Assembly (NCBI GenBank): GCA_041441555.1
Contig: JASDSW010000021.1
Coordinates: 1-64,000 of the forward strand
Reading direction: 5' to 3'
DNA from: Pseudaeromonas sp041441555
GTDB taxonomy: Bacteria > Pseudomonadota > Gammaproteobacteria > Enterobacterales > Aeromonadaceae
Length of the DNA: 64,000 nt
Made by a program: the position numbers and the translations under genes
The notes under the pieces: generated by a model
Seen by the model: only the letters and a program-made list of their open reading frames with translations
What the model was told of the DNA's origin: nothing
The model's database searches: none
Shown here: piece by piece, positions 44,871 to 53,869 of the stretch
Layout: every line of letters begins with the position of its first letter
Position numbering within the stretch: the first letter of the stretch is position 1

Positions 44871-46052
44871 TTATTGCACGATACGACGTGCTGCGGTATC
44901 CAAAGCTTCGTCAAGAGTCTGACGGCCAGTGGTCGCATTCTTCAGTGCGGTCTCGAAAGAAGACCAGAAACGGATCATTTCAGGAACGCTCGGCATCGGC
45001 TCACCATTCAGCGCGTTGGCCATGGTAGCTTGGATACGAGAATCCTTAGCCAGAGTAGCTTGGAAAGACTTCAGAGCAACGGCGCCCAGAGGCTTATCAC
45101 TGTTAACCAGCTTCAGACCATCGTCGGTCAGCAGGTAGTTTTCAATGAACTCGATCGCCAGATCCTTGTTCGGGCTAGCCGCGTTGATGGTAGCACCCAG
45201 AACACCAACGAAAGCCTTAGCAGGCTTGCCGTTCAGAGTTGGCAGCGGAGCTACACCGTAATCAACCTTGGCAGCATCGTAGTTGCTCCAAGACCATGGG
45301 CCGTTGATGATGGCTGCAACTTCACCCTTGGAGAACTTGGCATCCATTACACCGTAGTCAACACCCTTTTCCATATGGCCGCTCTTGACCATATCGACCA
45401 GGAACTTCACGCCAGCCTTGGCACCAGCGTTGTTAACACCAGTATCCTTGACGTCGTAACCAGTAGCGGTCTTCTTGAAGGCATAACCACCGTTCGCAGC
45501 AACCAGCGGATAGCTGAAGTACGGAGTGGTGTAGGCCCACATTACGGCGCGCTTGCCTTCAGGCTTCAGCTTCTCGTCCAGTTGGTTCAACTCTTCGAAA
45601 GTCTTCGGAGGAGTTGGCAGCAACTTCTTGTTGTAGATCAGGCCAACAGCTTCAACGGCTACCGGGTAACCAACAAGCTTGCCATCCACTTGCATCGCAT
45701 CCCAGGCGAAGTTTTCGAACTTAGCCTTGGTGGCTGCGCTCGGAGTAACAGGTACGATCAGACCTGATTTAGCCCACTCACCGAAACGGTCATGAGCCCA
45801 CAGGAAAATGTCCGGGCCGTTGCCGGTAGCAGCGGTTTGCTGGAACTTAACTTCGACTTGGTCCGGGTGAGCAACGGTCACTTTAACGCCGGTAGCAGCT
45901 TCGAACTTCTTACCGACTTCGGCCAGGCCATTGTAGCCCTTGTCGCCGTTGATCCAGATGGTGAGCTGGCCTTCTTCGATCGCTGCGCTAGCAGCAGATG
46001 CCATACCCAGAGTTGCAAGCCCGATAAAAGACGCGAGAATTTTCTTTTTCAT
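44871..46052 (-). CDS. malE: Maltose/maltodextrin-binding periplasmic protein MalE
   Basis: A 393-residue substrate-binding protein with a classical signal peptide (MKKKILASFIGLATLGMASA, cut after ASA) and the family body: EEGQLTIWINGDKGYNGL, VKVTVAHPDQVE, NGPDIFLWAHDRFGEWAKSG and ending EALDTAARRIVQ. It delivers maltose and maltodextrins to MalFGK2. It is the first gene of the mal run. The ribosome site is AAGGAAAGG. Confidence 0.97.
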   Translation of the reverse strand: MKKKILASFIGLATLGMASAASAAIEEGQLTIWINGDKGYNGLAEVGKKFEAATGVKVTVAHPDQVEVKFQQTAATGNGPDIFLWAHDRFGEWAKSGLIVPVTPSAATKAKFENFAWDAMQVDGKLVGYPVAVEAVGLIYNKKLLPTPPKTFEELNQLDEKLKPEGKRAVMWAYTTPYFSYPLVAANGGYAFKKTATGYDVKDTGVNNAGAKAGVKFLVDMVKSGHMEKGVDYGVMDAKFSKGEVAAIINGPWSWSNYDAAKVDYGVAPLPTLNGKPAKAFVGVLGATINAASPNKDLAIEFIENYLLTDDGLKLVNSDKPLGAVALKSFQATLAKDSRIQATMANALNGEPMPSVPEMIRFWSSFETALKNATTGRQTLDEALDTAARRIVQ

Positions 46053-46404
46053 TAGCCTTTCCTTACTTATGAGTTGTTAGTCCCACGCTGAACACGCTGT
46101 AATAAGCCTGTGTGCGGGGTGCATATTAAAACATGCCCCCTATTGCTCCTATGACGGATCTCGCATTTTTGGAAAGACAAAGAAGAAACACGACACAGAT
46201 GAATTGAAACCATTTTCTGGTATCGGTTTCATTCAAAAATGATAAAATCGATCCGCATTTAATTGCGCAGAGAGTATCCAATTGTTTTTTGTCACACCCA
46301 AAATGCCAAGCTGTGACAACTCTGAACAACAAATACCGGTCGCTAAAAAATCGAAAATCTCGCTGCCGACTCGACCTTGATACGACCGTCGAAGGAGCCC
46401 GATT
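46053..46404 (-). promoter_or_regulatory. malE upstream region with two long inverted repeats
   Basis: This 352-base gap must hold the mal promoter. No clear MalT box (GGGGAKGAGG) or well-formed CRP site was found by eye. Two inverted repeats stand out: TGAAACC / GGTTTCA at 46205-46232, extended by GAAT/ATTC (46201-46234), and TTGTCACA (46289-46296) / TGTGACAA (46312-46319). Either could be an operator or an RNA hairpin. Confidence 0.4.
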
Positions 46405-47415
46405 TTATTGCTGATGTCGCAACAGTTGATCTTTCAAATTAGGCGGCATCCCCACTATGGTCAGGGTATCCGTCGCCGCATCATAGCTGATCCGCTGTCC
46501 CAACAACTTTTGATCAAAACTGATCGTCAGACCGCCACCAGAACCGACAAATTTGGTCATGGTCCGCAGCGCGCTCGGGCTGGGTGGAAAGCTCTCCGGG
46601 AGGCCGACTTCCTGCGTGAGAAACGAGTAAAAGTCCTGTCCTCCGGTTTCCGGGATGATCTCCCCCATCCGTTTACTCTCCAGATCGGCCCCAGCCTTCA
46701 ATTGCTCCTTGCAGTAACTCTGCAGCTCTTTTTTCGCTTCATACAACTGTTCAACCGGCACCTGGTTGGACTCCGCATAACTGGCGATCGCCTTGATCAA
46801 GGTTTCATTTTGCAGTTTCTGATCAATCCCCTCTTCCGCGGATAAAAACTCCATGAAAAAATCAGAAACTTTTCGACCCGCCCGGCCCTTGATAAAAGAG
46901 ATATATCGCTTGCTCTCAGCGGCAATTCGATATTGCGATAAATCAATACGCGCAACCAACCCCATCTGATTCAAATCAATGTATTTAACTTTTTGAATAT
47001 CAAACCCATCGGTGAAGCTCACGCTCTCTTCATTCTCAAAAATCCCAACCATCAAATAATCAGCACCAACATATTGGTAGTGAATATAATAAAGATAACC
47101 TTCACACACGAGAGAATATTTGTTGATTGCGCTTGTTAATATGTCGGTAGCCGAACAAGAAAAATTAATAAAGTCTGACTGGCCATCTAGATAACCAGCG
47201 AGCAAATGAACAAAATTAGCGTCATCCGCTGCAGGTTCAGAGAATGCTGCGTAACCTCGATTGCTCTTTTGCTGAAATGTTTGATGCAACACCAGAACTA
47301 AATCACTTACCGCTTCGGTTGCTGCAATCAACTGACGGTTCAGTTCCGAGACAACCCCACTTTCGACCTGGTGACGCAAGCCATGCAGCACCATAGAGAT
47401 ATTTTGTACACTCAT
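46405..47415 (-). CDS. yejK: Nucleoid-associated protein YejK (NdpA)
   Basis: A 336-residue member of the 37-kDa nucleoid-associated family. Conserved stretches are YISFIKGRAGRKVSDFFMEFL near the middle and TKFVGSGGGLTISFDQKLLG and IVGMPPNLKDQL at the C-terminus. The start is uncertain; ATG at 47415 (MSVQNIS) best fits the E. coli length, but ATG 47424 is also possible. It is divergent from yejL-yejM as in E. coli. Base composition is more AT-rich in its first third than in neighbouring genes. Confidence 0.9.
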   Translation of the reverse strand: MSVQNISMVLHGLRHQVESGVVSELNRQLIAATEAVSDLVLVLHQTFQQKSNRGYAAFSEPAADDANFVHLLAGYLDGQSDFINFSCSATDILTSAINKYSLVCEGYLYYIHYQYVGADYLMVGIFENEESVSFTDGFDIQKVKYIDLNQMGLVARIDLSQYRIAAESKRYISFIKGRAGRKVSDFFMEFLSAEEGIDQKLQNETLIKAIASYAESNQVPVEQLYEAKKELQSYCKEQLKAGADLESKRMGEIIPETGGQDFYSFLTQEVGLPESFPPSPSALRTMTKFVGSGGGLTISFDQKLLGQRISYDAATDTLTIVGMPPNLKDQLLRHQQ

Positions 47416-47484
47416 AGCAATCATAGTGTTAGCCAACGATGTGCAGTATTATAAGCCGCAATTATCACAAAAAGGACCGACTCG

Positions 47485-47715
47485 ATGCCCATTACCTCAA
47501 AATACAGCAATGAACAGGCAGAAATCCTTGTAAATGAGTTACTTACAGTCCTTCAGCGCCAGAAAGCCCCCGTTGATCTGTCCCTGATCGCCATCGGAAA
47601 CCTGACGACACATCTCATCACGGAGCGCTTGCCTTTGACTCAGCAGGGTACAATCGCAGATTCTTTTGCAACCGCACTACTGCAATCCATCAAGAAGCCT
47701 GATGCCAAACACTAA
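47485..47715 (+). CDS. yejL: YejL family protein (DUF1414)
   Basis: A 76-residue protein matching the YejL family by its SKYSNEQAEILVNELLTVLQRQKAPVDLSLI start and position before yejM. AAAGGA serves as ribosome site. Function unknown; it is 18 bases before yejM and presumably cotranscribed. Confidence 0.9.
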   Translation: MPITSKYSNEQAEILVNELLTVLQRQKAPVDLSLIAIGNLTTHLITERLPLTQQGTIADSFATALLQSIKKPDAKH

Positions 47716-47733
47716 AGGTCGGTCCCCATCACC

Positions 47734-49620
47734 ATGAACGAGATCTTCGGCAAACATGCGAGTTTCCAATACCGCGATAACGTTTCGCGCCTAATCAGCT
47801 GGGGACACTGGTTTCTCTGTTTCAACATCGTGTTGAGCATGCTGATTGCGATCCGCTTTATTATGGCAACACCATGGCCGAGTACCGGCTTGGGACAGTT
47901 TTACCTGCTGATCAGTTGGATTGGTCACTTTGGTTTTTTAGGATTCATTATATTCCTACTGACGATCTTTCCCCTGACCTTTATCTGCACCAACCAGCGA
48001 ATATTACGCAGCCTTTCCATCCTCATCGCGGCAGCGATACAGACTTTGTTACTTATTGATACACAGGTGTATCATTTACTTAAATTCCATTTGAACCCAT
48101 TTGTCTGGAGCCTGTTGTTTGAACCGGCGCAAAGCAAGGCGAACCTGAATTGGAACTTTTTATTTATCGCGATCCCAGTCATCGTGCTGCTGGAAATCGT
48201 TTTTTCCAATCTAGCCTGGAAGCGTCAATTCAAACGGCCGAATCGTTTATTGGGCCGTTCCATCGCCTTGCTGTTCCTCGCCTCATTCTTGATTACTCAT
48301 TTGACCCATATATGGGCGGATGCCAAATTCTACACCCCTATCATTGCCCAAAAATCAAACTTCCCACTCTCCTATCCGATGACGGCGCGCTCATTTCTGG
48401 CTCGTCACGGCTGGTTGGATTTGCAGGAATTTAAAGCACGGCAAAAAAGCTACAGCGACCTCCCCCAGCGCCGATTGAATTATCCACAGGCGCCCCTGCA
48501 AGTCACACCTCATGAGCAGAAGCTCAATCTCTTGCTGATTGTGCTCAAGGGACTGCGGCAAGACATGGTGAACAATGTCAACATGCCCAACCTACAGCGC
48601 TTTGCCGAACAACATCAGCGATTTACCAACCACATCGCCGGTGATAACGAAACCGAGACCAGCCTGTTCTCGCTCTTCTATGGCTTACCCGCGCAGTATG
48701 CCGAAGACGCCCAGGCGGACAAACGCCCGCCGCTGCTGATCGACGAAATGCAGCGGCAGGAGTATCGAATCAAGGCGTTTGCCACTCAGGGATTGGACTT
48801 ACCAATCTATCGCGAAGCTATTTTTAGCGGCATCCGCCACAAGCAGGGCAAGAACCGCGTCCAAAGTGATGCGCAGACCCTCGAGAGCTGGATGCGCTGG
48901 CAACAGGCTCGCCCCGATGGGCAACCCTGGTTTGCCTACATCGCACTCGACGGCCCGGGAAGCCTGCAACTGCCTGCCGATTTCCAGGGGCCCTACCAAC
49001 CAGAGCTAAAACAGCTGGATCCCTTCAGCACGATTTCCGAGGCTCAGCAACCGCAACTGCTCAACCGCTACAAGAACTCGGTGTTCTACATCGATCAACT
49101 GTTGGGCTCTCTATTTGAGCGTTGGCAGGGTTCTCAGTTGATGGATAACACGCTGATCATCATCACCAGCGACCATGGTTTTGAGCTAGGCGATACCGAG
49201 CCAACAAGTTGGGGCGCAGGCAGTAACTATTCACGCCCGCAAATGCAGGTGCCACTGATTCTGGCATGGCCAGGCAAGAGCCCGCTACAGCATACCGGGC
49301 TCACCTCGCATCAGGATCTGGTGCCGACCCTGCTACCGGAGCTCTTCGGCATTCGCTCCCCTGCCGAGGATTACTCCACAGGACGCACCCTGTGGCAGGA
49401 GACGCCCCGCGACTGGGTGATCAGTGGCAACAATCGCCATTTTGTGATCGTCGGCCAGCAAGAGATCACCCTGTTCGATCGCCAAGGTAATTTTTCGCTC
49501 CATCGGAGCAAGGACTACGAAGAAATTGATGATGGCCGCCCGAATATGCCGGCTCTACTCAAGGTCATGCGCGATCTGAATCGCTTCAAAGGCAGCAACG
49601 CTGCCCCGGATCGCCCCTGA
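47734..49620 (+). CDS. yejM: Inner-membrane LPS-homeostasis protein YejM (PbgA/LapC)
   Basis: A 628-residue protein with five N-terminal membrane helices (within residues 20-195) and a C-terminal alkaline-phosphatase/sulfatase-type periplasmic domain (about 265-610, with ITSDHGFELGD). In E. coli it senses LPS and restrains LapB-FtsH breakdown of LpxC. The domain is sulfatase-like in fold, but the metal ligands appear incomplete, as in the family. Follows yejL. Confidence 0.93.
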   Translation: MNEIFGKHASFQYRDNVSRLISWGHWFLCFNIVLSMLIAIRFIMATPWPSTGLGQFYLLISWIGHFGFLGFIIFLLTIFPLTFICTNQRILRSLSILIAAAIQTLLLIDTQVYHLLKFHLNPFVWSLLFEPAQSKANLNWNFLFIAIPVIVLLEIVFSNLAWKRQFKRPNRLLGRSIALLFLASFLITHLTHIWADAKFYTPIIAQKSNFPLSYPMTARSFLARHGWLDLQEFKARQKSYSDLPQRRLNYPQAPLQVTPHEQKLNLLLIVLKGLRQDMVNNVNMPNLQRFAEQHQRFTNHIAGDNETETSLFSLFYGLPAQYAEDAQADKRPPLLIDEMQRQEYRIKAFATQGLDLPIYREAIFSGIRHKQGKNRVQSDAQTLESWMRWQQARPDGQPWFAYIALDGPGSLQLPADFQGPYQPELKQLDPFSTISEAQQPQLLNRYKNSVFYIDQLLGSLFERWQGSQLMDNTLIIITSDHGFELGDTEPTSWGAGSNYSRPQMQVPLILAWPGKSPLQHTGLTSHQDLVPTLLPELFGIRSPAEDYSTGRTLWQETPRDWVISGNNRHFVIVGQQEITLFDRQGNFSLHRSKDYEEIDDGRPNMPALLKVMRDLNRFKGSNAAPDRP

Positions 49621-49642
49621 GGGGTCACCGGCAAGCCAGGAT

Positions 49643-49675
49643 TTGGCGGTGGCCCTTGAAATTGGCCACCGCCAA
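49643..49675. repeat. Long hairpin between yejM and cnoX
   Basis: A perfect 12-base inverted repeat (TTGGCGGTGGCC / GGCCACCGCCAA) with a nine-base loop and no T-tract. It may stabilise the yejM mRNA 3' end or be a REP-like element. Confidence 0.6.
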
Positions 49676-49713
49676 GCCCATATCAGTCTTATCGTTACCG
49701 TCGAGAACCTGAC

Positions 49714-50556
49714 ATGATCATCCAGATTACCCCCGACAATTTCCGTCACGAACTCATCGATGCATCGATGAGTAAGACCATTGCCGTCTACTTTTATGCC
49801 GATGAACTGCCGGAGTGTCCACCCGTCACCGCTCAGCTCGAGGCCCTCATCGGCCCAGCCAACAATCACCTGACGCTCGCCAAGGTGGATGTCAGCAATC
49901 CTCAACTGCAAGGTCTCGCCGTCCAACTCGGGTTGCAGGCGCTGCCGGCGCTGGTGCTCTTCAAGGAGGGACGTCCGGTCGATGCCATCATGGGCGCGGC
50001 GCAGCTGGCAGGAGCCCAACAGTTTCTGGCCAACTACTTACCTAAAGAAGAAGACTTGCTGCTGACGCAAGCCCGCGAAGCATTAGGCAGCGGCGCCATC
50101 CAATTGGCCCATGACCAGTTGGCCACCGCACATCAACTGGCGCCAGCCCGGAGCGACATCACGCTGGGTTTGGTTGACTGTAGCCTGCAGTTGCAAAAAT
50201 TGACGCAGGCAAAGGCGCTGCTGGCGCAGATCCCCATGGTCGATCAGGATTCTGAGTATGCGCGTTTGGTGGCCGCCCTCGAGTTGGCTGAGCAGGCCGC
50301 AGATAGCCCGGAGATCCAGGCGTTGGAGAGCAAGTTGAGCCAGGATCCCGACAATGGCCTGCTCAAGCAGGAGTTGGCGATCCAGTACAGCCAGGCAGGG
50401 CGCAAGGACGAGGCTCTGGAACTGCTGCTGAGCATCCTGCGACGGGATCTGGCCTTCGGTGAAGCCAAGAAGATCTATCTCGATATCCTGGCCACCATGA
50501 CGGGGGATCCCACCGCCAGCCACTACCGTCGCCAACTCTATACCCTGCTGTATTGA
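49714..50556 (+). CDS. cnoX: Chaperedoxin CnoX (YbbN), thioredoxin-TPR protein
   Basis: A 280-residue protein with an N-terminal thioredoxin fold (about residues 1-110) and C-terminal TPR repeats. In the active-site position only one cysteine remains (PEC, Cys35), so it is not a normal CxxC oxidoreductase, as in E. coli YbbN. The E. coli protein binds unfolding proteins under bleach stress and hands them to GroEL. The ALPALVLFKEGRPVDAIMGA stretch holds the cis-Pro loop. Confidence 0.9.
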   Translation: MIIQITPDNFRHELIDASMSKTIAVYFYADELPECPPVTAQLEALIGPANNHLTLAKVDVSNPQLQGLAVQLGLQALPALVLFKEGRPVDAIMGAAQLAGAQQFLANYLPKEEDLLLTQAREALGSGAIQLAHDQLATAHQLAPARSDITLGLVDCSLQLQKLTQAKALLAQIPMVDQDSEYARLVAALELAEQAADSPEIQALESKLSQDPDNGLLKQELAIQYSQAGRKDEALELLLSILRRDLAFGEAKKIYLDILATMTGDPTASHYRRQLYTLLY

Positions 50557-50604
50557 GTTTAAGCGTCGCTTGTTAGACCTATTCCTCTGGAAACCGGTTG
50601 ATGA

Positions 50605-50650
50605 ATCGCCTCCTTGTGTAGGAGGCGATATGTTAGGAGGCGATTTTTTT
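50605..50650 (+). terminator. cnoX terminator with duplicated hairpin arm
   Basis: ATCGCCTCC (50605-50613) can pair with GGAGGCGAT at 50621-50629 or at 50636-50644. Only the second copy is followed by TTTTTT. The second copy overlaps the last codons of perM on the other strand. Confidence 0.65.
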
Positions 50651-51730
50651 CTCGCCGGCCTTCTCTGAGTTTTCCCCCTTGTTGGTCGCGGCGGGCCAGG
50701 CATTGACCACCGCCTTGACCAGGGTCGCCAGCGGGATGGCAAAAAACACCCCCCAAAAACCCCAAAGCCCGCCAAAGATCAGCACGGCGATGATGATGGC
50801 GATCGGATGCAGATTCATCGCCTCGGAGAACAGCAAGGGCACCAACAGATTGGCATCGAGAGTCTGGACGATTAAATAGGCAACCAGCAGATAGGCAAAC
50901 TCCGGCGTCATCCCCCACTGGAACAGGCCGACGGTGACCACGGGCACGGTGATCATGACGGCACCGACATAGGGGATCAGTACCGAGAGCCCGACGCCGA
51001 CGCCCAACAGGAGCGCGTAGTCGATCCCCATGAAGTAGAACACCAGATAGTTCGCCAGGCTGACGATCAGGATGTGGATCACCTTACCTCGGATGTAGTT
51101 AACGATCTGGCCATTCATCTCATCCCACACCTGGGAGACCAATGCCCGGTTGCTCGGCAAGAAGCGATAGACCCCCTTGAGCAGGAGCTCCTTATCCTTG
51201 AGCATGAAGAACACCATCAAGGGCACCAGGATCAGATAGACCATCACCATCACCAGGTTGATGAGTGAGCTAAACGAAGCCGAAACGATCAGCTCCCCCG
51301 CCTTCACCAGCCGCGCCTGGGCGGTGTTGAGCAGAGTTTCCGCCAACGAGACATCCATCAGATCCGGATAGGACTCAGGAAGCCGCAGCATATAACCCTT
51401 GACGTTCCCCAGCATACTGGGCGCCTCACGCGCCAGGTTGACGCCCTGCCGCACGATACTCGGCAGCAAACCGGTCAGCAACAGCAGCATGATGCCGATA
51501 AACAAACAGAGCACCAGGGTCGCACTCCAGCTCCGACTACAGCCCAGACGCATCAGTCGCTGGGTCGGCCAATCCAGCAGGTAGGCCAGCACCAGCGCCA
51601 CCAGAATGGGCCCCACCAGATCGCCGAAAAAGTAGATCACCGCAAAGCCGGCGAGCAGCAACAAGAAGAGCGTCACCGCATTGGGATCAGAAAAGCGCCG
51701 TTTGTACCAATTCATCAACACATGAAACAT
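50633..51730 (-). CDS. perM: PerM family permease (AI-2E transporter family)
   Basis: A 365-residue inner-membrane protein with about eight membrane helices. The start HVLMNWYKRRFSDPNAV and the IFGGLWGFWGVFFAIPLATL stretch match E. coli PerM (YfgO). The family includes the AI-2 exporter TqsA, but PerM itself has no proven substrate. Divergent from bepA as in E. coli. Confidence 0.92.
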   Translation of the reverse strand: MFHVLMNWYKRRFSDPNAVTLFLLLLAGFAVIYFFGDLVGPILVALVLAYLLDWPTQRLMRLGCSRSWSATLVLCLFIGIMLLLLTGLLPSIVRQGVNLAREAPSMLGNVKGYMLRLPESYPDLMDVSLAETLLNTAQARLVKAGELIVSASFSSLINLVMVMVYLILVPLMVFFMLKDKELLLKGVYRFLPSNRALVSQVWDEMNGQIVNYIRGKVIHILIVSLANYLVFYFMGIDYALLLGVGVGLSVLIPYVGAVMITVPVVTVGLFQWGMTPEFAYLLVAYLIVQTLDANLLVPLLFSEAMNLHPIAIIIAVLIFGGLWGFWGVFFAIPLATLVKAVVNAWPAATNKGENSEKAGEKKIAS

Positions 51731-51949
51731 GCTAATTCCTATACCAACAGGTGGGAGAGCACTCCCGTTCTTCGAACTTCATTCCGACATCCAACGGGGC
51801 AATCGAAATCCGCGATCCAAGCAGGCCGAACCGCCTGCCAGCTAGAGAGTGACGGCATTATCTACCGCCCCCTCGCACGAAACAACGCTTGTTCCATGCC
51901 CGTTGGCCGGAGTATCCTGCCCCGGCGTTTTCCTGAAGAGAGTCGCCCG

Positions 51950-53398
51950 ATGATCAAGCGCTTTTTGCAATCCATCACCATCGCCCTGTTGGTCGCCTTG
52001 AGTATCCATTCCGCCCATGCCGTCGATGAGAGTCAGTTACCGGATATCGGAACCGCCGGCGTCGCCGCGCTGCCCATCGATCGCGAGGTGACCTACGGCA
52101 ATTCATTCATGCGCTTTGCGCGCGCCCAGCTACCGATCATCGATGATCCCGTCCTGAATGAATACCTCACCGATCTTGGACAGCGTCTGGTCAGCCATGC
52201 CAATGATATCCGCTTTCCGTTCACCTTCTTTCTGGTTCAGGATCAGAGCATCAACGCCGCCGCGTTTCTCGGTGGCAAGGTCAAGGTCCACAGTGGTCTG
52301 TTTTTAAATGCCGCCAATGAGAGCGAACTGGCCTCGGTGCTGGCCCACGAAATCAGCCACGTGACCCAGCGCCACATCGCCCGCTATCTCGAGGCCCAGA
52401 GCCAGCAAACGCCAGCCACCATCGCCGGGCTGGTCGGCTCGGTGGCGCTGGCGATTTTGAATCCGACCGCCGGTATCGCTGCCTTGCAAACCACCCTGGG
52501 CATTCAGGCGCAATCGGCCATCAACTACACCCGCGACAACGAGTACGAGGCCGACCGCATCGGCATGCAACTGCTCTATGACGCCGGCTTTGAGCCCATG
52601 GGCATGGCCAACTTCTTCCAAAAACTGGCCGCCGAATATCGCTATGCCAGCAAGCCGCCGGAGATGTTGCTGACCCACCCGCTGCCCGAGACTCGGATCG
52701 CCGAGGCGCGCAGCCGTGCCGCCAACTTCCCGCGTCAATCACCCCATGACGATACCGAATTTTTGTTTGCCAAGGCGCGCATCCAGGTGCGGTTCAGCCA
52801 GGAAACCCCCGAGGGGATGCTCAGCTACTTCGAACGGCAGATCAGCCGGCAGGGTGAACGTCAGGATCTGCAATACGGCAAAGCGCTGGCGCTGCTGGCC
52901 TTAGACCGAGCCGGCGAGGCCGAGGCTCTCATCAACAAGCTGGCCAGCCGCTACCCGGATAACTTCTTTGTGCTGGACACCCAGACCGATATCGACATGG
53001 CCAATAAGCGTTATGAACAGGCCATCAAACGGTTGGAGAACAAGCGTCGGCAACTGCCCAACAACAGCGTGGTGATCTTCAACCTCGCCAGCTGCTATCT
53101 GGAGATCAATCGTCCGGAGCAGGCCGCCAAGTTGCTCGATCTCTACCTGCGCGACCATCCGGAGAGTGATCTGGGATGGCGAACCCTGGTCAATGCTTAC
53201 CAGCAAGCGGGGGATGAGACCAATCTGCACCTAGCCTATGCCGAGAGCAAAGCCCTGAGTGGCGACTATCTGCGCGCCATGGATGAGCTGAATCTGGCCC
53301 GGGCCACCACCAGCAATAAGCTGCAGCTGGCCCGGATCGATGCCCGTTTGGTGCAACTCGAAGAGGCCAAACGCCAAGACGAAAGCCTGCGGCAATAA
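51950..53398 (+). CDS. bepA: Beta-barrel assembly-enhancing protease BepA
   Basis: A 482-residue periplasmic M48 metalloprotease with TPR domain. A signal peptide (about residues 1-24, ending SAHA) is followed by the zinc motif HEISH (His133-Glu134-His137), the third ligand in NEYEADRIG, and TPR repeats from about residue 300. It helps LptD assembly and destroys stalled outer-membrane proteins. The start at 51950 was chosen because it begins the signal peptide; the longer frame upstream is not conserved in type. Confidence 0.95.
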   Translation: MIKRFLQSITIALLVALSIHSAHAVDESQLPDIGTAGVAALPIDREVTYGNSFMRFARAQLPIIDDPVLNEYLTDLGQRLVSHANDIRFPFTFFLVQDQSINAAAFLGGKVKVHSGLFLNAANESELASVLAHEISHVTQRHIARYLEAQSQQTPATIAGLVGSVALAILNPTAGIAALQTTLGIQAQSAINYTRDNEYEADRIGMQLLYDAGFEPMGMANFFQKLAAEYRYASKPPEMLLTHPLPETRIAEARSRAANFPRQSPHDDTEFLFAKARIQVRFSQETPEGMLSYFERQISRQGERQDLQYGKALALLALDRAGEAEALINKLASRYPDNFFVLDTQTDIDMANKRYEQAIKRLENKRRQLPNNSVVIFNLASCYLEINRPEQAAKLLDLYLRDHPESDLGWRTLVNAYQQAGDETNLHLAYAESKALSGDYLRAMDELNLARATTSNKLQLARIDARLVQLEEAKRQDESLRQ

Positions 53399-53425
53399 CC
53401 TGCGACAGAGACAGGAGAGTCCTCG

Positions 53426-53776
53426 ATGACCCTATGCATCTACCACAACCCACGCTGCTCCAAGAGCCGCGAAACGCTGGCCCTGCTCGAATCACGCCAG
53501 TTGCAGCCCGAGGTGATCCGTTACCTGGAAACCCCACCGGATGTGGCTACCCTCCAGCAGTTGGTCCGTCAGTTGGGACTCACCTCGGTGCGCCAGCTGA
53601 TGCGATCCAAAGAGGAGCTCTACCGGAGCCTGGAATTGGATAACCCAGCGCTGGACGAAGAGACACTCTATCGTCTGTTGGCCGAACACCCGCTCTTGCT
53701 GGAACGCCCCATCGTCGTCAAGGATGGGCAGGCTCGTATCGGCCGTCCCCCCGAACAGGTGCTGGAAATTCTCTAA
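53426..53776 (+). CDS. yfgD: ArsC-family protein YfgD
   Basis: A 116-residue arsenate-reductase-like protein with the active-site cysteine Cys11 in IYHNPRCSKSRETL and the ArsC-type arginine region IVVKDGQARIGRPPE. It may reduce arsenate with glutaredoxin, but the YfgD branch (between bepA and hda) is not proven to do so. No other arsenic genes are present. A terminator follows. Confidence 0.85.
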   Translation: MTLCIYHNPRCSKSRETLALLESRQLQPEVIRYLETPPDVATLQQLVRQLGLTSVRQLMRSKEELYRSLELDNPALDEETLYRLLAEHPLLLERPIVVKDGQARIGRPPEQVLEIL

Positions 53777-53795
53777 ACCGCCGGGCAACACCATG

Positions 53796-53827
53796 AAAAA
53801 AGCCAGCGCTGGGTCGCTGGCTTTTTC
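53796..53827. terminator. Bidirectional terminator between yfgD and hda
   Basis: AAAAAAGCCAGCG pairs with CGCTGGCTTTTT, with T-runs on both strands. Confidence 0.85.
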
Positions 53828-53869
53828 GTGTTCATTACCACCGCTGGTCAATTCAACGCAGGGCTCCGG

